Of a stretch of 58,702 nucleotides of DNA, positions 51,082 to 58,702 are shown piece after piece; the first letter of the stretch is position 1, and the number at the start of each line of letters is the position of its first letter. The DNA is taken from NCBI GenBank assembly GCA_017557665.1, contig JAFYYI010000036.1, positions 1-58,702 of the forward strand. Direction: 5' to 3'. A model generated the notes under the pieces. The model did no database searches. It was given only the letters and a program-made list of their open reading frames with translations, and had not been told where the DNA came from. Position numbers and translations under genes: made by a program. The DNA comes from Muribaculaceae bacterium. Lineage in GTDB: Bacteria > Bacteroidota > Bacteroidia > Bacteroidales > Muribaculaceae.

Positions 51082-52518
51082 TTAGCGGCGCCACAGGGCG
51101 ATAATCTGGCGGATGCCGATGCCGACACTGACGATGGTGATTACGGCAGCTAGGATAGTCAGGCCTGCTTCCATCGAAACCATCACGCCGGCGGCCACGG
51201 CGAGTGTCCACAACAGGTTATAGAAGCTGGCGCGGGAGACAGTCAGGTGGTAAGACTTGAAGTACACTCCAGCGACGATGAGCGTGTAGAGCAGATACGA
51301 TACCAGGAAGGCGATACCCAGGCCCGTGAGGCCCCACCAGCGATAGAACAGGATGTTGAGCGCCAGGTTGATTACGGCGCTGGCCACCTCGGTCCACAGG
51401 TAAGTCTTGCCGTCACCCTTGGCCAGGATGGTGAATGCCAGGCACCACGACAGGGTGCGCAACACGGTGCCGATCATGCCCCAAGAGACAAAGGTAAGGA
51501 TGGAATAGTACTCGGGAGAGTACAGGAACCACACGATAAATTCTCGCAGCAGGATGAACAGGGCAACGATGGGTGCCATCACCGTGATGGCCACGTTGAT
51601 TTCTTGAGAGACAAAAGCGCGAAGCCTCAATCGGCTGTCAACCACCTTGGCCAGACGGGGATAATACTCCATGCCCAGGGCGGTGAGAATCAGTCCGGTG
51701 TATTTGTTGATAAGGGTATAGCCGGCTTGATACAAACCCACCTCTCCGGTGCCGGCATGCACATTGAGCCATGCGTTGAAGGCATAGGCGGCAAGCTGGC
51801 TGGCAAAGTTGCCAAGGGTCATATAGATACCCAGCTTTACAAAACCTTTGCCGATATCAAATGTCTCACGTGGCGTGACAGCGGCGGTAGGGTACTCGCG
51901 GTTGCGGAATACCCACGCAAAGGCCGCCAGCGCCACGGCATAGGCGATAATCGACGGCAGGATGCTGCGTTCGCGCAGCAGGTAGAACAATGGTATCGAC
52001 ACCGCTAGGCCCACGACGGTGCCCCACAGCGTGACACTTGCCAGGCGCTTGAGGCGTGCCGTGCCTTGCAACACGGCATATTCGCCGTTGGTCAGCGCTT
52101 GTAGCAGCACGGCGATGCTCAGCGCCACGAAACCCCATATGTGAGTCGAGTCGCCAAAGGTGACTCGGCTCAGTACTGGCGCTAACGACAGGGTGAGCAA
52201 GGCCCCAGCCAAGCCCAGCCATAACGACCACTTGCGCACAACGGTCACCATCCGGGCGACGAGGCTGTCGTCACGTCCTTCACAGGCCTGCGAGATGTCG
52301 CGCACGCTACTGGAGCGGATGCCCAGGTTAGTGCCCGTAGAGATCATTTCCAGGGCATTGTTGAACAGGCCGAACAGGCCGGTGCCCACAGGACCAATCC
52401 ACATGGCGACAAGTTTGGTGCGGATGATGGAACAAATGATGCCGACGACTTGGACACCCCCGAAGATGCCCATCGCCTTCATTGCCATGCGCGATATGTT
52501 ACCTTGCCCTTTAGACAT
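51082..52518 (-). CDS. Polysaccharide flippase, Wzx/MOP superfamily
   Basis: The 478-residue protein has about 12 to 14 membrane helices. It begins with the WzxE-like NISRMAMKAMGIFGGVQVVG and MWIGPVGTGLFGLFNNALEM, then has the conserved GEVGLYQAGYTLINKYTGLI. Such proteins flip lipid-linked glycans across the inner membrane. It is 36 nt after a FemAB-like acetyltransferase gene and likely cotranscribed. No glycosyltransferases are near, so the glycan cannot be named. Confidence 0.9.
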   Translation of the reverse strand: MSKGQGNISRMAMKAMGIFGGVQVVGIICSIIRTKLVAMWIGPVGTGLFGLFNNALEMISTGTNLGIRSSSVRDISQACEGRDDSLVARMVTVVRKWSLWLGLAGALLTLSLAPVLSRVTFGDSTHIWGFVALSIAVLLQALTNGEYAVLQGTARLKRLASVTLWGTVVGLAVSIPLFYLLRERSILPSIIAYAVALAAFAWVFRNREYPTAAVTPRETFDIGKGFVKLGIYMTLGNFASQLAAYAFNAWLNVHAGTGEVGLYQAGYTLINKYTGLILTALGMEYYPRLAKVVDSRLRLRAFVSQEINVAITVMAPIVALFILLREFIVWFLYSPEYYSILTFVSWGMIGTVLRTLSWCLAFTILAKGDGKTYLWTEVASAVINLALNILFYRWWGLTGLGIAFLVSYLLYTLIVAGVYFKSYHLTVSRASFYNLLWTLAVAAGVMVSMEAGLTILAAVITIVSVGIGIRQIIALWRR

Positions 52519-52554
52519 TCATTAATCACTAATCTGCAAGCACCGCAAGCATCT

Positions 52555-53508
52555 CTAACCTTTGGAGTCAAGCTTGACTTCAAACACATTATAAACGATG
52601 CCGCGGCCGCCCAGGCGGGATTTTTGCTGCACGAGACCCTCGTTCAGGTAGCGCCCATGGTCTTCATTGCTGATGCCGAAGTCAAAGTAGCGGTAGCCCT
52701 CTTGGGTGCTCTTCTTGATGAGGTGGTCAAACAGCAGCGTCAGCGCCTTGCTTTCTTTTCCTTGAGGCGACGCGCCGATGTACTGGCTGTGGGCAACGGG
52801 CCCCGACAGGTACATCACCACGCCCGCCAGCAACTCGCCGTTGAGTGTGGCGGTATAGAGCTTGATGTTGTCGGGAAAACGGCTATGCAGCAGGCGCATC
52901 TCTTCAAGTGTGTGGACCGGACGGGTCTCATAGCGCTCATCGAGTAGGGAGGACAGCAGTTGCCAGTACCCCTCCCAGTCGTTGCTCTGACCCACTTGTA
53001 TGCCGGCTTTGCGGGCTGCGTTCAGGCCGCTCTTGTTGCCGCGGTCCAGGGGTAGGGGACACGTCAGGTCGATAGTCGTGGAGATGTTGGTCTCGACGAG
53101 AGCGGCTCCGTGCCTGAACAGGGCATACAGGTCTTCTTCACAGGGATAGCGGTGATAGATGTGCGGCACGGGCTTGTAGATCAACCGATGGAGGCCGTTG
53201 TCCTTCATCCAACCGACGGCGGCGTCCATCACTTCAATCATGATGGTGGCGTCATAGTGCTTGAAGGGCAGCAGCCAGCTGCCGTAAGTCAGGCCACGGT
53301 GCGACCACAGGGTGTCATCCGTCTTGTTTGCCGGAAGCAGGGCACACACCTTGCCATCACGCAAGGCCACAAGAGAACAGTCTTCAAAGCGGTCACTGTG
53401 ATAATCCATATAGCCACGTTGATGCAGGAACGTGCCGTTGCGGCTGTTCCTTACAAACTCGTTCCACCGGCTCGCCATCGAGCCGTCATATCTCACAATC
53501 TCTATCAT
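52555..53508 (-). CDS. FemAB-like GNAT family acyltransferase
   Basis: The protein has two GNAT-like halves in the FemAB manner. The second has ELLAGVVMYLSGPVAHSQYI and YFDFGISNEDHGRYLNEGL, a common ending of FemAB-related proteins in polysaccharide loci. I start at MIEIVRYDGSMASRWNEFV; the longer frame begins upstream of the -7 box at 53574-53581. The product has 317 residues. The pairing with the flippase suggests a role in modifying a cell-envelope glycan or lipid-linked intermediate. Confidence 0.86.
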   Translation of the reverse strand: MIEIVRYDGSMASRWNEFVRNSRNGTFLHQRGYMDYHSDRFEDCSLVALRDGKVCALLPANKTDDTLWSHRGLTYGSWLLPFKHYDATIMIEVMDAAVGWMKDNGLHRLIYKPVPHIYHRYPCEEDLYALFRHGAALVETNISTTIDLTCPLPLDRGNKSGLNAARKAGIQVGQSNDWEGYWQLLSSLLDERYETRPVHTLEEMRLLHSRFPDNIKLYTATLNGELLAGVVMYLSGPVAHSQYIGASPQGKESKALTLLFDHLIKKSTQEGYRYFDFGISNEDHGRYLNEGLVQQKSRLGGRGIVYNVFEVKLDSKG

Positions 53509-53573
53509 TTCCGATAATAATCTTGTCGCTGCTGTGATATCCGTGATATCCGTCGCTTCCGTCAAATAAAACG

Positions 53574-53581
53574 CAAATTTA
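53574..53581 (-). promoter_or_regulatory. Promoter -7 box of the FemAB-like/flippase pair
   Basis: Minus-strand TAAATTTG, 65 nt before the start chosen for the acyltransferase. Confidence 0.6.
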
Positions 53582-53595
53582 ATAATAAAAAGTAT

Positions 53596-53603
53596 TACCT
53601 TTG
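53596..53603 (+). promoter_or_regulatory. Promoter -7 box of the DAACS transporter gene
   Basis: TACCTTTG, 21 nt before the ATG at 53625. A TTG start within this box is therefore excluded. Confidence 0.7.
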
Positions 53604-53624
53604 CCAAAAATTAGAGTAAATCAC

Positions 53625-54794
53625 ATGAAACTGTCTAGAATCGGTCTATTACCTCGAGTCATCATCGCCATCATCGTGGGTGTGCTGTGTGGCTCCTTCT
53701 TCCCCGAGTGGGCTGTCAGGTGCTTCGTCACCTTCAATAGCGTCTTCAGTCATTTCCTGTCCTTCCTCATCCCGCTCATCATCGTGGGACTGGTGACACC
53801 TGCCATTGCCGACATCGGCAAGGGGGCGGGGAAATTGTTGCTCATCACGGCGCTCATCGCCTATGGCGACACGGTCTTCTCAGGCTTCTTGAGCTATTTC
53901 ACCAGCACGGGCATTTTCCCGGCCCTCATCGACCGCAGTAATGCCGCCCAGGCCGTAACATCGGCCGAGGAGCTGAAGCCGTTCTTCACTATCGAGATTC
54001 CGCCGCTGTTGGATGTGATGAGCGCGTTGGTTACTGCCTTTGTCATGGGTTTGGGAATCTCGTTCTTTGAGTCACCCGGCCTGAAGAAAGGCTTCGATGA
54101 GTTCCGTGACATCATCACCAAGACCATCGAGGTTGCGCTGATTCCCATCCTGCCCATCTATATTTTCTCCATCTTCCTCAACATGTCGTTCACGGGACAG
54201 GCATGGCGCATCATCAATGTGTTCGTGGCCATCATTGGTGTCATCTTCGTCATGCACATCCTCCTGCTTGTCTTCCAGTACTGTATCGCCGGTGCCATCT
54301 CGGGACGCAATCCCTTCAAGGTACTCTACAATATGCTTCCGGCCTATTTCACCGCACTGGGCACCTCGTCCTCGGCGGCTACGATTCCCGTGACCCTCAA
54401 TCAGGTCAAGAAGAATAACGTGAGTGAAGGCATTGCGGGCTTTGTTGTGCCGCTGTGCGCGACGATCCACCTCTCGGGCAGTGCCATGAAGATCACGGCT
54501 TGTGCTGTGGCGCTGCTGCTCATGCAGGGCGGATCAATCGAGTTGGCTTCCTTCGCGGGATTTATTCTCATGCTGGGCGTGATGATGGTGGCGGCACCTG
54601 GAGTACCGGGTGGAGCCATCATGGCGGCGCTGGGCGTGCTCCAGTCCATCTTGGGCTTCACTGCCGAACAGCAGGCGGTGATGATTGCCCTCTACATCAC
54701 GATGGACAGTTTCGGTACCGCTTGCAATGTGACTGGTGATGGCGCCATCGCCCTGGTGGTAGACAGGATTTATAGCCGTCGACTGCCTTCTTGA
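53625..54794 (+). CDS. Dicarboxylate/amino acid:cation symporter (DAACS family)
   Basis: The 389-residue protein has eight or so membrane helices and the two re-entrant hairpins of the GltP/SstT fold. The first hairpin is ALGTSSSAATIPVTL, with the serine-rich tip, and the substrate helix is TMDSFGTACNVTGDGAIALVV. The NMDGT-type sodium motif has been replaced by LSGSAMKITACAVAL. Glutamate, aspartate, serine or threonine are possible substrates. Confidence 0.93.
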   Translation: MKLSRIGLLPRVIIAIIVGVLCGSFFPEWAVRCFVTFNSVFSHFLSFLIPLIIVGLVTPAIADIGKGAGKLLLITALIAYGDTVFSGFLSYFTSTGIFPALIDRSNAAQAVTSAEELKPFFTIEIPPLLDVMSALVTAFVMGLGISFFESPGLKKGFDEFRDIITKTIEVALIPILPIYIFSIFLNMSFTGQAWRIINVFVAIIGVIFVMHILLLVFQYCIAGAISGRNPFKVLYNMLPAYFTALGTSSSAATIPVTLNQVKKNNVSEGIAGFVVPLCATIHLSGSAMKITACAVALLLMQGGSIELASFAGFILMLGVMMVAAPGVPGGAIMAALGVLQSILGFTAEQQAVMIALYITMDSFGTACNVTGDGAIALVVDRIYSRRLPS

Positions 54795-54912
54795 TGGCTG
54801 TAGATTCGCCATTTATCTTGCTTTACTGAAATTATTAAGCTTGTTTCACAAGCAATTACAAGTTTTTTTCGAAAAAAAGTACGAAAAAATTTTGTATGTG
54901 AGAAAATGATAT

Positions 54913-54920
54913 TAACTTTG
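54913..54920 (+). promoter_or_regulatory. Orphan promoter with no gene behind it
   Basis: TAACTTTG with TTTTG 18 nt upstream is one of the best promoters in the window, and it reads toward 54926-55148, where no credible reading frame is seen. A terminator hairpin lies at 55113-55148. The product could be a small RNA of about 220 nt. Confidence 0.5.
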
Positions 54921-55112
54921 TAGCGCATAAAAGGGAAAAATCAATTTTGATTTATCAAAGAGTTTCGGATTAACTTACTGTCGGTCATGATAGGATGGTT
55001 AATCCATTCTTTTTACCCCTACCGCATCTTCACCTCCCTCTTTTTCCCCTCTCATTGGCCGAATGCATCCGAGCGTGTGTTCTCCCTTTTTTCGTCTAAT
55101 TCAGGTATAGAT

Positions 55113-55148
55113 AAAACGAGTGCCAGCGGAATCTCCGCCGGCACTCGT
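55113..55148. terminator. Terminator of the BspA/dockerin gene, usable in both directions
   Basis: ACGAGTGCC-GCGG pairs with CCGC-GGCACTCGT around AATCT. On the minus strand it is followed by TTTTAT. It lies 28 nt after the stop at 55176. Confidence 0.85.
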
Positions 55149-55175
55149 CAGTGCTTTATAGCTGTTAGCGCTCGA

Positions 55176-58100
55176 TTAGGCGCTCAGGATCATGTCGATC
55201 AAGACATTCACGTCGGCGATGTTCACCTCACCGTCGTGATTCACGTCACCCAAACTGGTGGAGGTGGAGGTCAAGATCATGTTGATCAGGACGTTCACGT
55301 CGGCGATGTTCACCTCGCCATCCTCGTTCACGTCGCCAGGACGCGGCGCGGGCTGAGGCTCAACGTAGGTAGCGCCGCAGACACCGTAGGCTTCTACGCC
55401 TTCAACGGCAAACGTTACCGTAGTGGGCATCGTGCCATCCTCGTTGGCCTTGGCGCGCAGGCACTTGATACCGCTGTGGTGCAACGGGTTGTTCACATCC
55501 AGAGGCACGCTCTTGTTGATGGCTTCCTCATCGCTGCTCGGGGCAATGTAGCTCCAGTAGATGTTCTCGCCATCGCTGTTGATCTGGGCAACACATGCGA
55601 TTTCACCGCTGTCCTGGGCGCCCTCGACCTTGATGGGGGAGTCGTCGATGAGTTCGCAGTCGGCGATACGCAGGTCGGCATTGCCTGCAACGTCGGCTCC
55701 GGTCTCCATGTTCTCAATCTTGTTCAACGCGATGCGGTAAATGCCGGGAACACAGCCATAGGGGTCGGTCTGCACTTGCATGTACAGGTAGCCGTTTTCC
55801 TCGTCAAGATAGAAGGTCTTGATGATGGCGTCCTTGAACAAGGCGTTATAGTGTTTGGGCTTGCCCTGGCCGCCCTCGGGATAGATGTCGTTCTTCTTGA
55901 AACGCAGCAGGCACAGGCCGTTGAACTTCTTGCTCATCCAGAAGATGCCGTGCTTGTCCTGGGTGAAGCCGCCGGTGATGGAGCCCCAGCTGATCTCGTC
56001 GTTGTAGTAGGGCAGCCACTGGTTCTGCAGCAGGAAGGGCTGCTGGCCATACAGGCCCGTGGTGTCGGCGTTCATCTCGTGGATACCCACGTTGCGGTCA
56101 CTGATGTAGATCTTGTTCTCCTTCTCGTCGATAAACATGGTGAACGGGTCCTCGCTGGGTGCGTAGCCCACATTATTTAATACGGTGACACGGTAGAAGA
56201 TGCCGTTGGTGTTGTTCACGTAGAACAGCTCGCCATCACCCAGAGGCTGGTTGGGATCCTGGTAGGTGAAGCGCTGGCCTGCTACAGCCACATACACGCG
56301 GTTCTTGTAGCTCTGCAGCGTGAAGGCGTGCTGACCGGCATTGAAGTTGGTGTTGACAATGTTGCCGTTCTCGTCCTTGTACATCAGGCTGCCGTTGGTG
56401 GTGGCAAAGTAGAGTCCGGTGGGGCAACCCAGGGTCGAGCCTTCGCCCGAGATGGTCTCGTCGCCCGTGATGTTCAGGTAGCGCCACTGGTTGGTACCCT
56501 TGAAGGCCTCGACCGAACTCGGGGCAACCTTGCAGATGACGTTGCCCTGGTCCTCGTTGAATACGCCGGCGGCCAGTGCGGGCGGGTTGACGTTGAGAAC
56601 GCGTAGCTCCTGGATGGTGGCAGGCACTGAGCCGGGCTCCATATAGTTCACGTTGGCGGGAATCTCCATGAACGCCAAGGCCGTGCAACCCTCAAAGCAG
56701 TTGCGCATCATGTTGGTCGTGGTGCTGGGCAGTGTCACGTCGGTCAAGCTGGTGCAACCGGCGCACAGGCCCTGCGGAATCTCGTTGCGGCCCTCACCGA
56801 TGACGATGGTCTTCAATGCCGAACCGGCGAACACGTTCTGGCCGACAGTCACGTCCTTGTCAAGTGTATAGGCCTCAAGGTCGCTGTAGGCAAAACCGTA
56901 GTTGCCGACGGTGGCCAATGCGGGCAGGTCAACGCTGGTGAACGGAGCGTAAGCCAAGCCGTAATTGTCGATGCTGGTCACGGTGGCGTTGCTGTAGCTC
57001 GTGCCGATTTCGCCCTCGTGGGCGCTCACCAGCAGACGGGTGCCGGCAGCATTCAGCAGCACGCCATTATCAAGCTTGAAGGCGGTGTTGCCCTCAACAA
57101 GGGTGATGTTGGCAAGGGTGGGGATGGGAGCAAAGGCGCCCTGGCCAATGCTTGTCACACTGGCGGGGATGGTCACACCGGTCAATCGGGTGCCGGCAAA
57201 CGCCTGGGAGCCGATAGCTGTCAGCGAGGCGGGCAGCACGATGTCACCCGCAAGCTGGCTGTTCTCGAATGCGCTCTGGTTGATGGTGGTCAAAGCGCTG
57301 GGGAACGTGAACGACGTGAGCGCTGTGTTGTAGAACGCAGTGATGCCGATGCTGGTCACGGCATCGCCCATCGTGATGTTGCTCAAGTTGCGGCAGCCGT
57401 TAAAGGTGCTCTGTTCGATGACGGTCACGGCAACGGGAATGTCGATGCCGGTCAGCGAGGTGCAGCTGGCAAAGGCGCTGTTGCCGATGCCGGTCACCTT
57501 GTTGCCTTCCTCAAAGGTCACGGTCTGCAATGCCGTGCAGCCCTGGAAGGTAGTGCCCTGAATGGTCGTGGTCTCGCCGCCGATAACCAGTGTCTTGAGG
57601 GCGCCCATGTTGTGGAAGGGCTGCTCATTGTTCAGGTAGGCGCTGGCGTCAACATTGCGGCCCATATAGATATACTCAATGCTGTTGATTGCCGTGCGGG
57701 CCTCGGCCGAGGCACCAAAGGCGGTGATCTTCATCACCACGGCGGAGGGACCTTCGGTAATAATCAGTCGTTTCAGGTTCGGGCAGTTGGCAAACTCCTC
57801 GCTGACGGGTTTGCTCCAACCGGCCATAATGGTTACCTCTTCAAGATTGGTGCAGCCGTTGAACACGCCGCTGCCGACGTTGGTGGCTGTCTCGGGAATA
57901 GGACTGAAGCGAAGTCCGGAACAGCCCTTGAAACTGTTTCGACCGATGGTCACACAGGTCGCGGGCAACGTGATTGATGTCACGTCCTTGCAGTCAAGGA
58001 AACAGTTGGCAGCCGTGGCAACTACGGTGTATTCCGCCCCTTCATAGGTGAACTTCTCGGGAATCACGATGTCACCGGTGTAAAAGAGCGTGTCGGCCGG

Positions 58101-58289
58101 GGTGGTGCCTGACGCTTTCACGATAGTGTACTTAGCCACCGTGGCCTTGTTGCCCGAAGCTGTCGTGTAGTTGATGCCGTCGACCGTGATGCTGGCAGCC
58201 TGAACGGCTGTCGCCATGGCCAGACATCCTGCCGCCAACCACAGGCGGCGCAACCATGTCTTGTTAGTAAAATCTTTTTTCATAAGCAT
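55176..58289 (-). CDS. BspA-like leucine-rich-repeat surface protein with C-terminal dockerin
   Basis: A signal peptide (MKKDFTNKTWLRRLWLAAGC and on to VQAA) is followed by about 500 residues of LRR_5-type repeats (SIGQGAFA, AFYNTALTSFTFPSAL, IGNSAFASCTSLTGIDIP). Residues about 560-960 have a beta-propeller-like region. The last 60 residues hold two dockerin-like loops, GDVNEDGEVNIADVNVLI and GDVNHDGEVNIADVNVLI. The ATGs at 58289 and 58283 are both possible starts. The protein should be exported and exposed; partner or ligand is unknown. A promoter and a terminator frame it as a single-gene unit. Confidence 0.92.
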   Translation of the reverse strand: MLMKKDFTNKTWLRRLWLAAGCLAMATAVQAASITVDGINYTTASGNKATVAKYTIVKASGTTPADTLFYTGDIVIPEKFTYEGAEYTVVATAANCFLDCKDVTSITLPATCVTIGRNSFKGCSGLRFSPIPETATNVGSGVFNGCTNLEEVTIMAGWSKPVSEEFANCPNLKRLIITEGPSAVVMKITAFGASAEARTAINSIEYIYMGRNVDASAYLNNEQPFHNMGALKTLVIGGETTTIQGTTFQGCTALQTVTFEEGNKVTGIGNSAFASCTSLTGIDIPVAVTVIEQSTFNGCRNLSNITMGDAVTSIGITAFYNTALTSFTFPSALTTINQSAFENSQLAGDIVLPASLTAIGSQAFAGTRLTGVTIPASVTSIGQGAFAPIPTLANITLVEGNTAFKLDNGVLLNAAGTRLLVSAHEGEIGTSYSNATVTSIDNYGLAYAPFTSVDLPALATVGNYGFAYSDLEAYTLDKDVTVGQNVFAGSALKTIVIGEGRNEIPQGLCAGCTSLTDVTLPSTTTNMMRNCFEGCTALAFMEIPANVNYMEPGSVPATIQELRVLNVNPPALAAGVFNEDQGNVICKVAPSSVEAFKGTNQWRYLNITGDETISGEGSTLGCPTGLYFATTNGSLMYKDENGNIVNTNFNAGQHAFTLQSYKNRVYVAVAGQRFTYQDPNQPLGDGELFYVNNTNGIFYRVTVLNNVGYAPSEDPFTMFIDEKENKIYISDRNVGIHEMNADTTGLYGQQPFLLQNQWLPYYNDEISWGSITGGFTQDKHGIFWMSKKFNGLCLLRFKKNDIYPEGGQGKPKHYNALFKDAIIKTFYLDEENGYLYMQVQTDPYGCVPGIYRIALNKIENMETGADVAGNADLRIADCELIDDSPIKVEGAQDSGEIACVAQINSDGENIYWSYIAPSSDEEAINKSVPLDVNNPLHHSGIKCLRAKANEDGTMPTTVTFAVEGVEAYGVCGATYVEPQPAPRPGDVNEDGEVNIADVNVLINMILTSTSTSLGDVNHDGEVNIADVNVLIDMILSA

Positions 58290-58373
58290 TCTTTTATTAT
58301 GGTTATCAAATATATTTTCCTTGTTTTATCAACTTGATTCGGCACTCAAAGCGCCAAATGTTGTTTCAACCCA

Positions 58374-58381
58374 CAAATATA
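58374..58381 (-). promoter_or_regulatory. Promoter -7 box of the BspA/dockerin gene
   Basis: Minus-strand TATATTTG, 84 nt before the start codon. The stretch 58382-58565 shows nothing further that I can support. Confidence 0.6.
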
Positions 58382-58565
58382 ATCAAAAATCATTAAAGCA
58401 AGGGTATCACCGCACTTTTTTTTCAGGACAACCGCCCTAAATTGCTTTTTTACAATAATGCACCACATTCACCGCTTTCCACAACGGCAACACTCTCCTC
58501 AGTCCTCACGATCAGCGCCGATCGGTCACAACGTCATCCCCCATCAAACAAGGCATCCACACTCG

Positions 58566-58702
58566 TGAACTGCACCCCAAAAGTTAGACACAATACTTTT
58601 GGAGTGCAGTTTGTTTATGAAGTACAGTTTTGAAGAAAAGCTGAGTATTGTAAGCGAAATCACGCTTGGTAAAGGTCTTAAGACAGTATGTCGAGAACGG
58701 CA
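58566..58702 (+). mobile_element. Left end of an IS3-family insertion sequence (truncated by the window)
   Basis: The end TGAACTGCACCCCAAAAG followed by TTAGACA is the typical terminal inverted repeat of IS3-family elements of the IS150 type. A nearly perfect palindrome (15-bp arms, 58570-58609) lies across it. A transposase reading frame begins 51 nt further in. The right end is not in the window. Confidence 0.85.
58617..58702 (+). CDS. IS3-family transposase OrfA, N-terminal fragment
   Basis: The frame starts MKYSFEEKLSIVSEITLGKG and continues to the window edge. It is the beginning of a helix-turn-helix domain typical of OrfA in IS3-family elements. It is cut by the window, so intactness cannot be judged. 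Confidence 0.8.
   Translation, partial: MKYSFEEKLSIVSEITLGKGLKTVCRER

Noticed and set aside
54987..56180. Plus-strand frame of 397 codons after the orphan promoter
   Set aside because: Most of it is antisense to the BspA/dockerin gene, and it runs through a strong terminator hairpin at 55113-55148.

Overview
The window comes from a member of the Bacteroidota, most likely order Bacteroidales and a gut lineage such as Muribaculaceae or Prevotellaceae. The evidence is the recurring -7 promoter box TAnnTTTG with its TTG/TTTG partner upstream, the lack of Shine-Dalgarno sequences before start codons, BspA-type leucine-rich-repeat surface proteins with dockerin-like tails, and family-typical genes (C69 dipeptidase, dipeptidyl peptidase IV, TamL/TamB, Bacteroidota omega subunit, GT3-type glycogen synthase). 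Genus and species cannot be fixed from the sequence alone.

Layout. 1-1185 is the end of a BspA/dockerin surface protein. 1614-7259 is an RNA ribonucleoprotein and repair region. On the minus strand, three tandem structured RNAs (5619-5961) lie just upstream of a Ro60/Rsr (TROVE plus vWA) gene, which is followed 17 nt later by the RNA ligase gene rtcB. A WYL-domain regulator is divergent from the RNAs, and the shared promoter region holds two perfect palindromes placed identically relative to the two -7 boxes. I read the three RNAs as Y RNAs: each has its own covarying closing stem, a shared bulged helix and a shared small hairpin, and the first carries a tRNA-like module in circularly permuted order. 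7513-9616 holds a secreted C69 dipeptidase and a zinc-ribbon protein. 9713-14807 is a minus-strand run: asd, a degenerate argB homologue, prfB (without its programmed frameshift) and an acyl-CoA synthetase. 15005-19640 holds recR, a tiny charged protein, miaA, dipeptidyl peptidase IV and bcp.

19830-25769 is a minus-strand four-gene chaperone-like cassette: a J-domain-like membrane protein lacking HPD, a small GrpE-like protein, a long divergent Hsp70, and a pseudokinase fused to an AAA+ ATPase. It has its own promoter. 26089-31766 holds bamD-rpoZ, a comF/recX/patatin operon, an N-terminal-dockerin/sulfatase-modifying-factor-like protein, and pyrE with its SRPBCC partner. 32063-36322 is a glycogen synthase/phosphorylase pair. 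36665-43889 is tamB-tamL (overlapping). 43977-48120 is parE-coaD-S41 protease on the minus strand. 48407-54794 holds a lipoprotein, a BASS-family transporter, greA-HIT, a FemAB-like/flippase pair and a DAACS transporter. 55176-58289 is a second large BspA/dockerin protein, and the window ends inside the left end of an IS3-family element.

How the parts may work together. The Y RNA-Ro60-RtcB operon is likely a stress-responsive RNA surveillance and repair unit under WYL control, not the RtcR/sigma54 control known from enterobacteria. The Hsp70 cassette looks like a dedicated remodelling machine separate from the housekeeping DnaK/DnaJ/GrpE. These two loci are the most promising for new biology. 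All functional statements rest on motifs read by eye; no searches or folding programs were run.
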